Positions 18,720 through 26,766 of a stretch of DNA of 26,766 nucleotides are shown one piece after another. A program made the position numbers and the translations under genes. Source of the DNA: Hypsibius dujardini (lineage: Eukaryota > Tardigrada > Eutardigrada > Parachela > Hypsibiidae); assembly GCA_001579985.1 (NCBI GenBank), contig LRSR01005483.1:1-26766 (forward strand), read 5' to 3'. Position 1 is the first letter of the stretch. The number at the start of each line of letters is the position of its first letter. A model generated the notes under the pieces. The model saw only the letters and a program-made list of their open reading frames with translations. It had not been told where the DNA came from and did not search any database.

Positions 18720-19050
18720 GTTCCCTTTCTATTATCCGTTATCCGTCTTCTCTCTCTCCGTTTGTTGCTTGTCCTTTCGTTGGCTGTCCGTCTATTGTCT
18801 GTCATATCTGTTGCTGTCTGCTCGTTGTCTGTCCGTTTACTGTTGGTCTGTTGCTTGTCTATCCAAGATCTGTCCGTTTGTCTGTCTGCTCGTTACTTGT
18901 CCGTCTGTCGTCTGTTCGTTTGTTGTCGGCCCGTCCATCGTCTCTCCTTCTGTTGTTTGATTATCCATCCGTTATCTGTTCTTTTGTTGTCTGTCCCTTC
19001 GTTGTTTGTCATTTTGTTATCTGTTCATCTATTGTTTTATATCCGTATTC
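18720..19050 (-). repeat. Long degenerate CTGTCCGTT tract
   Basis: About 330 bp of TGTCTGTCCGTT/TGTTGTCTG variants, the reverse-strand form of the GACA/GACG tracts at 2499 and 12258. All three plus frames are open and rich in C, L, S, V and F, which is a composition artefact. Confidence 0.85.
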
Positions 19051-19057
19051 CCTTTAA

Positions 19058-20030
19058 TCATTAGTGCATTCAAGACTCTCGGACTATATTTAAAGGTTTT
19101 CAATATTTTGAGTTTGAAATCAGATAACAAGAATAATTCAATGTAAATACAATGACTATGCCGCGCCGGGACTTGGCTTGTTTATTGAGGATTCAATGAA
19201 ATAAACACCTTAACAATTAGCTGCCTTATACGTACGGACAAAGCTGCCGCTTGCTGAAAAAATGTGCATGTATTATTGCAGTGCTCGTGGCCGGCAAACT
19301 TTTGAAGGAATCGCTGATCTTTGGATGGAAGCATACAACCTTCAAGGTATTAGTCGACGCTTAACTTGCTAAGATATTTGAGCGAACTTCTCTAATGTTC
19401 GTCGGATCTAATTATGGATAATTAGTACTATTAGTAATATTTGCAAGAAACTTCAGCCGTAAATGGATCTCCACCGCTTTCTATCGTCATGAGATCGAAA
19501 ATAAATTCCGTTCAAACGCCGATCCGAACCTGATAAGAATTGTTTTCACCACGTATAACATGCTGATGAGACCTTTCCTCACCTTCAGCAACCTCGAGTG
19601 CACAGTAGCTGCATAAGCTGCGACTGGCATTTTCACTGAAATCCCCTCGGACACGTGGTATCCTGATCAATGTGCGGCCTTGCAGACAGATAAACTCGAT
19701 CGTCCCCCTATACACCTATGATTAAGTGTCCATTAGTTCAGTTCCAGAAGTACCAATTGGGGTTTGGAAAAATTTTCCACCTGTTCATCTAAGCCAAAGT
19801 CTCCCACCCAAGTGTCGTTGTCGGCTGTCACTACATTGTACCACCCGAGTCCAGCAGGAGAAGATTCCGCCGGAGGAATGACATAAACAAGTTATCGTGT
19901 TCAACAACATGTAATATCTTGAGCGGATTAAGGCAGCATAGACACCGCTTCCTCTTCCAGCGCCTTACGACGAACTTTAGACAAGGCCTCTGAAGGTCTT
20001 GGATGTGTTTCATCTGAGAAATCATAAACT
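19058..20030. other. Spacer with exon-like fragments, no gene supported
   Basis: At 19281-19347 a plus-strand stretch bounded by TATTATTGCAG and AAG|GTATT reads VLVAGKLLKESLIFGWKHTT, exon-like but alone. At 19512-19715 a minus frame with a CSYC motif (SLCSYCALEVAEGEE) is open. Neither connects to neighbours in phase. Confidence 0.3.
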
Positions 20031-20037
20031 AAAGGAG

Positions 20038-20283
20038 TGTTAAACAACTTACAATTTCGACCACATTAAACGCCTTCATCCGGATTTGAAGAAACGAAAC
20101 ATACAGTCGGCTGAGCAGACTAACGCTTATTTTGGGCGATTCAGTTCGGTGCTTGACCGAATCCCTCTTCTACGCCATTTGTTCTACCTTGGTTGTTTGG
20201 CGACGCATCGGAACGCTTACTTGTCTCAAGATACCAGTGATGAGTCGACTTCAGGCGACAATGATGAAGATGACGCCGAATGA
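20038..20283 (+). pseudogene. Possible hAT/BED-finger remnant
   Basis: The plus frame reads TTYNFDHIKRLHPDLKK after a stop at about 20044. HxxxxH followed by P resembles the end of a BED zinc finger as found in hAT transposases and domesticated relatives. The upstream CxxC half is not in frame. The frame goes on through NAYFGRFSSVLDRIPLLRHL and ends with an acidic tail (DTSDESTSGDNDEDDAE) and TGA. It could instead be the last exon of a real gene. The BED reading rests on one short motif. Confidence 0.25.
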
Positions 20284-20378
20284 ACCGTTAAGTTTTGCGA
20301 GACTATTTCGCCGCATTATCTTTATTCCACTATTCCATGTTTAACTGTGGCGAGTACCACTTTTTGCGTCACCGTTGA

Positions 20379-20545
20379 TTTATTCCATTACTCCACTGCT
20401 GTAGACGCAGCGTGAGGGCGGTCATGAGCCTTGATCATGTAGTCTATGGGTTTTATTCCATTATTTCATTGCTGTAAAGACAGCATGAGGGCAGCCATTA
20501 GTTTTAACCATGTAGTTTACGGTATTTATTCCATTATTCCATGTA
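20379..20545 (+). repeat. 73-bp tandem repeat
   Basis: TTTATTCCATTA starts at 20379, 20452 and 20525, a 73-bp period. Units share TGCTGTA, CAGCRTGAGGGC and CATGTAGTYTAYGG. Two full copies and a partial third are present, with TTTATTCCACTATTCCATG at 20320 as a further relative. Confidence 0.8.
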
Positions 20546-20934
20546 TATTTGGGGCACCGTGGTATTTCAAAACCCTTGTGCTAAAACTTGCCAATAGTCA
20601 TCAGTAGTCCCGACTGGATAATCTTCCGTTCCGTTGCCGCTAAAACACTACGCCCAAACGTTCTTCCGTTTATGCTATCCTGAACCGGAATATACAGTTC
20701 ATCAAACAACTTCGCAATCGGACAACTTCGAAGCAATCGGGTGTGAAGATTTAGTATTTTTTAAATACCCAAAAATACTACAAAAAACAACAAGAACTGT
20801 CCGTCCATCGCTCTTCAACACAATGATAGCATAACATACGGTAGTGAACAATAAAAATTATTGTTTACTTGCGGCAATACAACAGAATACTGTACGACTA
20901 GAATCAATCTCGGACTGTTCTACGGCCGAAAACT

Positions 20935-21110
20935 CAACAACTTCAACAACTCCAAAGACTCCAATAACTCCATAACACGAAACCCTTACCCCATGGGTGA
21001 GACACAGGCACATGACTCCAACAACTCCAATAACTCCATAACTCCAAACCCTCAATCCGTGTGTGAGGTACATAACTCCAACAACTCCAATAACTCCAAT
21101 AACTCCTAAC
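20935..21110 (+). repeat. AACTCC-type satellite, tract 2
   Basis: AACAACTCCAATAACTCCAT repetition containing two GAGRYACA-CATRACTCC interruptions spaced about 70 bp apart. Same strand form as tract 1. The asparagine/serine-rich open frame over it is not credible as a gene. Confidence 0.85.
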
Positions 21111-21267
21111 AGAGACATAACTCTAAAACCTCGAACAAGACCCCCTTCCCAATTTCTTTGAAAACTGAACCTAAAGTTTGTAGCGTCTGTGCCAAAACTG
21201 GCCGCTGGAAATTTCTATAAGCCTTGTTCCATAACTCGCCTAGTCTGAAAGGTCGGAGTAACTGGAC

Positions 21268-21630
21268 ACTCCCTGATCGACTTTATCCTAAAGTGACTCA
21301 AGTTAGAATCATTTCCTCTCACTTTCACACTAGTGTCTCAGATGTCTCTCATAGCTTAGGGATCCCTTTAATCTTATCGGCGGACATATATGACCGTCAC
21401 ATGGCTGCCTCGGTCGGTGATGCGTACCATCTTAATACCCTTCCTTCCATTCCGTAAGTTGCGCTAGACCTCTCTCCGTTGAACATTAGTGCGCTATCGT
21501 TCCAGGGCGGAATACGAAACGTTATATCGAATTCTAATCAGCTATTCTAAGGGGTGGCGTTTTGGGGAATGCCCCGACAATCCAAATGTACCGGTATAAT
21601 TGTCTCCTTGGGGTCTGCTAATTACACTTG
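21268..21630 (+). repeat. Dispersed repeat D, copy 2
   Basis: Second copy of the sequence at 1587-1955, same orientation, about 19.7 kb away and roughly four fifths identical by eye. In both places an AACTCC satellite is within about 1 kb, but on different sides. Confidence 0.75.
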
Positions 21631-21894
21631 TTCACATTTCACGCAATTAAACGGCCCGCAAGCCCTGAGCGAAACGTTTATGTGTCTCCACGGACAAGGA
21701 TGCACGGATATGTCTGTTGAGATTCATAGACATTCATCACTCAAAATCGATTGCCCTTTGCGTGACTGCTTCAACCTTCCCATCTGACTGCCGCTCAGCA
21801 GAATCTCTAAAAAACACAACTGATCATCAGTCTGCCAGACTTGAATTGTAGCTCACACAACTTGTCAAACTTGTCAAATCATTCGCTGACTTTC

Positions 21895-21908
21895 CCCTTT
21901 ACTTGCAG
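21895..21908 (+). promoter_or_regulatory. Candidate 5' UTR splice acceptor of GPCR 2
   Basis: CCCTTTACTTGCAG precedes the GPCR 2 start codon by 60 bp. It is a good acceptor, suggesting a non-coding first exon upstream, which I could not locate. Confidence 0.4.
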
Positions 21909-21968
21909 CAATCTACAAAATATTACAATTTCTGCAACGGCATTTCTAGTTGTAGTTATTACGCAAGA

Positions 21969-23736
21969 ATGAATTCGACGATACCCGCAAATGACACGTC
22001 GCATAACGTCACTTCGCTCGTTCAGTTTGGAGACCTTCCAGTCCTGCTGCCCGTCGCATTGGCGGTCAAACTTTTCCTCAATATCATCGGTAGCGTCGGC
22101 TGCGTGGCGATGTTGATGCTGAGTCTGTGGAAGCACTTCACAGCCCCATCCACAGTGAACCTCTTCATCATTCAGCTCGTCTCCGCGTGGCTTTTTCTGG
22201 TTGCGGTCATCTATCCCATTCATAATTTTGTGACATTTTGCTACATCTATGGCTACCGTGCTCCGAAGCGCTACTGCATCTTCAGCATACTCGCCAACTC
22301 TTTTTGCATCGGTGTGAATCGATAGGGATGGAAAAGCAAAATAAAACTAGCCAAATTAAACCAATAAGTAAAACATTGTCATAGGACAACGAATTTTGGG
22401 AAAACTAAACACAAATGTTCAGTTAGATAAAGTTTTTGATAGAGCAAAGGTAAACTTAATTAGACTAGGTTTAAATAAAATATTATATTCATCCACTTGA
22501 CTAATAATTGTTTTATTATTCAAGGTCTCGCAAACTGGACGGAAGTTTGCCTGGCGTTGAATCGCCTTGTCGGTATCTGCTTGCCGCATTACTATGCACG
22601 TATCAGTTCCCGCCAAGTTGTCGTTTCCGCATTGATTGCTATATGGCTACTCACTTTTGTATTTTTCTTGTTTGGCGTGTTGAAAATTGGGGGCTATTTT
22701 ACGGTCGCTTACCTCAATCAGTGCCTCTATCTTTCATACAACCAATTGGGCATCTTTTTCGAAGCGATGGTGGTACCGGTTCCCAATGTTATAGTCGGCG
22801 TATGTGGCGCCCTTATCCTGCTGAAAGCGAGTTTTGTGGCTCGTCGGGAGCGAGTTGTCACGATGCCGGAAGGACAACTTTTGAAGGTAGTAAAGGCATC
22901 AAAGGTTGATCAAATTATTTTTTATTTGAGTTCGCGATGTGATTAATTTTTGTGTGCTTGTGATTTGAATAAAAAATGAAAGCTGAAGCTGAACTAACCT
23001 TTCTTATGCCTTGCGACAAATGCATCTTTATCATGAAATTTTGTGAAAAAGTCGAAAGTGGAAAAGTAAAAACGGCTATAGAACTTGTTGAACAATAATG
23101 AAAGTCTAGCCCGAAAGAGATAAATCCGTTTTACGTTTTCTCATCGTATTACAAAAATATTTCGAATGAGGAACTTTAACACCAATCCTAGGAGTGAATA
23201 CGGCTTGGTTTGATTTGAATTGGAAGGTACGGCACCACCAGCATTCCAGCCACATTCGTCGACTGGAACTGGCAAAGATGCTGTTCGCCTCGTACCTTTG
23301 GGGTCTGCTGAGTTACCTGCCGTATCTGGTGTTGACCATCGGTTATCGGAATCTGCTGTCGGTTCATCCGATGTTGATTATCTTGGCGAGTGCGCTTTAC
23401 TATGTTCAGTACACACTCGGTCCGGTATGGTTCTAGCAATAATTCTGTTCAGTGCACTAAAGTGCACCACCTCTTAACCAATACTGACGTCATTAACGTG
23501 TGCATAGGCTTTTTTTTACTTTTTAGCTGACGATGATCTGGCTCAACAACGAGTATAAGGAAAAGGTGCGAAATCACTTACCGGTATGGTTTTGCGGTCG
23601 ATGTGGTTCTGGTTCAGCAACGGACCATAGGCAACAGAAGACTGGAACGGGCATACAACATGATCATCCTAGCCGAACGGGGGTACCTTCTCCACCGAGT
23701 CCCCAAACACCTGCTGAGAGGGTTTCAGTTTGCTGA
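21969..23736 (+). CDS. Rhodopsin-like GPCR, complete (GPCR 2)
   Basis: Join 21969..22311, 22525..22886, 23227..23424, 23527..23736; 370 aa. The ATG opens a tail with sequons at N2, N8 and N13. TM1 is about 24-50, TM2 contains NLFIIQLVSAWLFL (2.50 D replaced by W), the TM3 cysteine is in KRYCIFS, and the intracellular end of TM3 is LALNRLVGI, an NRL in place of DRY. TM4 SALIAIWLLTFVFFLFG, TM5 FFEAMVVPVPNVIVGV, a short third loop, TM6 MLFASYLWGLLSYLPYLVL, TM7 ALYYVQYTLGPLTMIW with GPLTM in place of NPxxY. Phases agree at all three junctions. The intron 2 acceptor (TTGGAAG|GTAC) is weak. Exon 4 might contain a further tiny splice (see findings). It is convergent with GPCR 3. Family and ligand unknown. 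Confidence 0.85.
22312..22524 (+). other. Intron 1 of GPCR 2, with an AT-rich repeat-like insert
   Basis: 213 bp, donor G|GTGTGA and acceptor TTATTCAAG|GT. Starting at about 22325 the intron reads TAGGGATGGAAAAGCAAAAT, the inverse of the terminus of repeat B, followed by AAACTA/TTAGTT-rich sequence. It may be an inverted repeat-B relative that landed in the intron. Confidence 0.55.
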
Positions 23737-25376
23737 CTTTAAGGCGCTGTACGAGACAATTGTCAGATTTTATTGCATTGTGACCAATCTGTAGCTAATC
23801 CGCGAACAGAACATCCGCCTCTTAGTCAATTTGCAGTCTTAATATAGTCGCACTTAATGCCACTATATATCTTTGAGATACAATAGCCTGTATCTATGAA
23901 ATGTTAATTACTCATGACACTGCTATCCACAGTGAAAACTGACAGTTGAGGACAGCATTGAAAGATCGCTGTCTACTGGCGCTGCTCAATCGGCGTCGGA
24001 GTCAGTTGCCTCTGCGCACACGTGTAGTAAAACCGTTGATCCAGCTCAACAGAGCTATTCGGCACACAAACCGGCGAACCGTATAACGGCAATTAATTAA
24101 CAGCAGAACGTGTAACTGGGAAATTGTAGGTGTTGGAGAATGGCAATTGGTCTATGGTTTCACGACATAGACGTGAAAGCATCAGCCTGTTAAAGTTAGC
24201 GTCGCAGAGCCAGCCCGAAACAGCTAGCAGTAATAACATAGTTTGGAAAGTTTCGCCCTTTGGCGGTGTCTCTATCATGGGCTCGCTGCGAAGACTGTGC
24301 AAGTTCAAGTTTGATAAGTAATGCTGATCTCTTTGATCCGTCCAGGCCAGAATCTTTTGTTGCTGCCAAATATTCGTTTTAATTTTCAGCTTTTCTGTAG
24401 TCAGGGCTGTTAATGAACCGTATCTGTACATGTAGCTTCACAAAGAGGTGTGCATCTTGGGTTTAGTTGTCCTCAAAACGAAGCAGCCACACAGCCAAAT
24501 GAAATCCAAATGAGCCTTAAAATAGTTGTTCAAAATATTTTTTTGATTGTAAAACTTGAGCTTTAATTGTTTTGGAAACATAATCGAAGGATTGAACTAC
24601 TAATCATACGGCTGTTAAATCCCAGATTACGCATTATATTTTCCTCTGTATGATCCGCCATCAATCGAGCAAGAAGGAAGGGCAGAGCGGAATTTTGCGC
24701 TGCACGAGCAATGAGAAAATCAGTTTCCATTGCATCTTCAACTGCACATGCTCATGTCCCCAGGTCATACGCTGCAACCGACTGCCGGTATGACTATATT
24801 GCGCGCGAATCTAAGAGCTGTTATACAATGGATTAAACCATAAAAAAAACAAGTAACAAACAGTTTGCGGTTTCCTGAAGAGATTTGGTATGATCAAGCA
24901 AGGAAGCATTTCTCAGTCTGCATGTAGCAAGCTCGCAGAGAAACCACAAAGATTTTTCTCGTTATACCGATCGTTCAAAACCCCCTGGCATCAACTGACA
25001 TCCCTGAATCCTTAAAAATCAAGTCTAATTGCACCTTCCGGTAAGAAGAATGAGGTTATCGGGGCAGTAGAGGTTTGTTTTACAAGAGAAGTACACTTCC
25101 GATTGTGATTGTGCATGTCCCGTTACCGCGTGAGTCCAACATTATAATTTCCGTGTTTTTGAGGTAGTGCAGTTTCAATGCCCAGGGGCTGCGACCTGTT
25201 ACGTAGTTACACGTTTAAAGACCTGGTTCAGTTCACGAAAAAAAAACCAAAATAAATAAATATCTCATCTTGTCTGGAAATGAACAACTCAGAACCGAAG
25301 AACAGCATCCAATGAGCATGTCATGAGTTAGTCCGGTAAACCGCGTGTGTTGTTAATATTCAGTGCAGGATAATAA
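23737..25376. other. Convergent intergenic region between GPCR 2 and GPCR 3
   Basis: A minus frame at 24093-24431 is open for 112 codons but shows no recognisable domain. A 47-codon cysteine-containing ORF lies at 24650-24793 (listed separately). AATAAATAAAT at 25248-25258 is on the plus strand, far from GPCR 2. No RNA gene is recognised. Confidence 0.4.
24650..24793 (+). CDS. Short cysteine-bearing ORF or exon, 47 codons
   Basis: ATG at 24650 to TGA at 24793. Cysteines at 18, 28, 32, 34, 36 and 42 (HCIFNCTCSCPQVIRC). No signal peptide. The CCCCAG|GTCATA and CCG|GTATGA sequences inside it could be donors, so it may be an exon rather than a whole gene. It could be chance. Confidence 0.2.
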   Translation: MIRHQSSKKEGQSGILRCTSNEKISFHCIFNCTCSCPQVIRCNRLPV

Positions 25377-26568
25377 TTACACGTCGGTCTCTGGGACTTC
25401 CGCGGCTGCGTCGTGCTTCCGGTAGGCAATTTCTTGAGCTTGAAGGGGCCTCTTGCTGCTGTCGTTCGAGTGAATTGCGTCGTCGGTTCCAGCGCCGTTG
25501 CTGGATGAAGAGCAGAGAGAGTGCACTCGCTGCCGAAAGCTCGAGGAGAAGATGTAGAAGACGTAGAAGTGAATTGAATAGCCGACGAGGGACAAGTTCC
25601 CGCCAAAAGTGAGCCACAGAGTGACATCCCGCGTGGAAATGTTGAGCCAACAATGCGGTGATTCTGGAGAAAGAAAAGCAAACGACCTTGAACCAAATTA
25701 CCTCGTACAGAATCATGTTACGAATTTGTACAAGTGAAATAGTAAATCTGACCAGCTCATTGAGATTTCAAAAGAACATTTAGAATAACTAACAGAATGA
25801 ACTGAAATTAAACCAACTGACTTTTTTTTCAGTCATTTAGTTCCTCAAGGAAGCAAAATTAAAAGTTTAACCATCATGGATTCCAGCGAAGAAAGTTAGT
25901 AAAATTAGTTAGAAAATTAGAAGAAGACTTAAGATCAGAAAAAGTTGATAGGTAATTGATAAGAAACAGAATAATAAACATATTTTCATAATTTATATAT
26001 TTTTATGTACAGGTAGCACAAATACCTCTAGCCATCGCCAGCAGTTTGAATATAATATACGGCAGCTGGGTGATGGAATAGAGCACAGTGCAGCACAGCA
26101 AGAGGACGGCACTTCCAGTGGCGCCGTTGGATGAGCCAGTGCTCTCCGCAACTATAACTGACTTGTCCCTGCCACGTTTGACTAATGATAAAGCCAGAAT
26201 AACGCTCGTCGTCACCATAATTATCCAGACGGAAAGGAAACTAAATGCCTATTAAACAAAGAGAAATAGAATTGGGGGAGGGGGGAGTTTGTTTGAATTC
26301 ATATTGAAAATATGGGTTTAACAATTTTAGATGTGAAAACCATTCGTTTTTGCCTACGTCGACTGTGGTCATTATAGCGTTCCAGATTGCGATCAGCGGC
26401 GACAGCGCTGTGTGGTGGGTGATACCAAGGTATGCAGAGTTCCAGAGGAGCATTAGCAGGATGATGATGAGCTCGATGTGGAGGGCTTGCTTGGCAGTGA
26501 AGACATTGAGATAGCGCTGCGGACGCAGTGTGCACAGAAGACGATCCACCGAGAAGGCCACTAGAGTG
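25377..26568 (-). CDS. Rhodopsin-like GPCR, C-terminal three exons (GPCR 3, partial)
   Basis: Join complement(25377..25663, 26026..26248, 26358..26568); the 5' exons lie beyond the window. The first exon here starts inside TM3 (STLVAFSVDRLLCTL: DRL in place of DRY), then TM4 IELIIILLMLLWNSAYLG. The next exon gives TM5 AFSFLSVWIIMVTTSVILAL, a serine-rich third loop and TM6 AVLLLCCTVLYSITQLPYII with no CWxP. The last exon, after acceptor TTTCTTTCTCCAG, has SPHCWLNISTRD (loop 3), TM7 NLSLVGYSIHFYVFYIF with HFYVF where NPxxY is expected, helix 8 SSSFRQRV and a hydrophilic tail ending ETDV, a PDZ-ligand-like C-terminus. All phases agree (2+1, 0, 1+2). Ligand unknown. Confidence 0.87.
25664..26025 (-). 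other. Last intron of GPCR 3
   Basis: 362 bp, donor G|GTATTT and acceptor TCTCCAG|AA on the minus strand. The sequence is AT-rich with TTAGTAAAATTAGTTAGAAA-like repetition (about 25896-25925), similar in texture to repeat B but without its end sequence. Confidence 0.75.
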
Positions 26569-26766
26569 CTATAACGGGATGACCAATTGACATGAAAAAC
26601 TTTACAATTTATTTTTTTGCATTGCAATTATCGTAATTATCTCTAATTATCAGCCGTAATTTTTCCTTTAGTAGAAGTTGCTTTCTCTGAACAAAAGATT
26701 CCCAGTCCTGGTCCCTTGAAGTGTTTAGGGTCATGCTATGTGAATAATTCTGGAATGTGCTAGTTT
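26569..26766 (-). other. Intron sequence upstream of the GPCR 3 TM3 exon
   Basis: No TM1-TM2 exon is visible in the remaining 198 bp: no frame gives a membrane helix ending in a donor of the required phase. The intron therefore continues beyond the window. Confidence 0.5.

Noticed and set aside
18614-19064. Three overlapping C/L/S/V-rich open frames
   Set aside because: All arise from the CTGTCCGTT repeat; a real gene would not be open in all three frames.
19281-19347. Exon-like segment VLVAGKLLKESLIFGW between good-looking splice sites
   Set aside because: Only 22 codons, with no partner exon in phase on either side; could be chance.
20861-21118. N/S-rich plus frame and V/G-rich minus frame over the AACTCC tract
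   Set aside because: Low-complexity satellite reading; no start context, no domain.
21224-21457. 77-codon plus frame sharing residues with 1582-1779
   Set aside because: The similarity comes from dispersed repeat D and continues beyond the stop; treated as repeat rather than a gene.

Overview
The window reads as a piece of an invertebrate animal nuclear genome. Genes are broken by short GT-AG introns (about 100-900 bp), there is no operon-like packing or bacterial ribosome-binding logic, and long AT-rich, repeat-laden spacers separate a few genes. Three genes are rhodopsin-class G protein-coupled receptors of the divergent kind that is expanded in small ecdysozoans. A tardigrade would fit the compact introns and fast-evolving receptors, but that is inference and no sequence here proves it.

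Layout. At the left edge (20-555, minus) are the first two coding exons of GPCR 1, which runs off the window. From 556 to about 11100 the DNA is mostly repeats and transposon debris: a GACA/GACG simple-repeat tract followed by an AACTCC-type satellite (about 2500-2915), a GC-rich 34-36 bp minisatellite (4204-4315), an internally deleted mariner element with intact 29-bp terminal inverted repeats and TA target site (5034-5978), a second mariner-like remnant beside it, and dispersed repeats A, B and C, each present twice between 6250 and 9840. A TTAATTAAGG minisatellite lies at 10358-10556.

The centrepiece is a two-exon gene at 11277-13561 (+). Exon 1 encodes a signal peptide and a basic, proline-containing segment. 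Exon 2, joined in the correct phase, encodes a short linker and about 335 residues of nearly pure serine punctuated by K, D, T, Y, E and R, with an internal 43-residue (129-nt) tandem repeat. The predicted product is a 463-residue secreted polyserine protein.

From 13900 to 16180 lie two unrelated-looking foldback (long inverted repeat) structures that turn out to share the same core sequence. From 16200 to 21900 there is one convincing terminal exon of an unrecognised minus-strand gene (16625-16797), one intact unrecognised ORF (18179-18517, minus), a long CTGT/CCGT tract, a possible hAT/BED remnant, a 73-bp tandem repeat, another AACTCC tract and the second copy of a dispersed repeat first seen at about 1590.

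At the right, GPCR 2 (21969-23736, +, four exons, complete, about 370 aa) faces GPCR 3 (25377-26568, minus, last three coding exons; its 5' end lies outside the window) tail to tail. All three receptors lack textbook class-A residues. GPCRs 1 and 3 have a TM3 intron at a matching place and phase, which suggests common descent. The polyserine gene has no visible functional link to the receptors.
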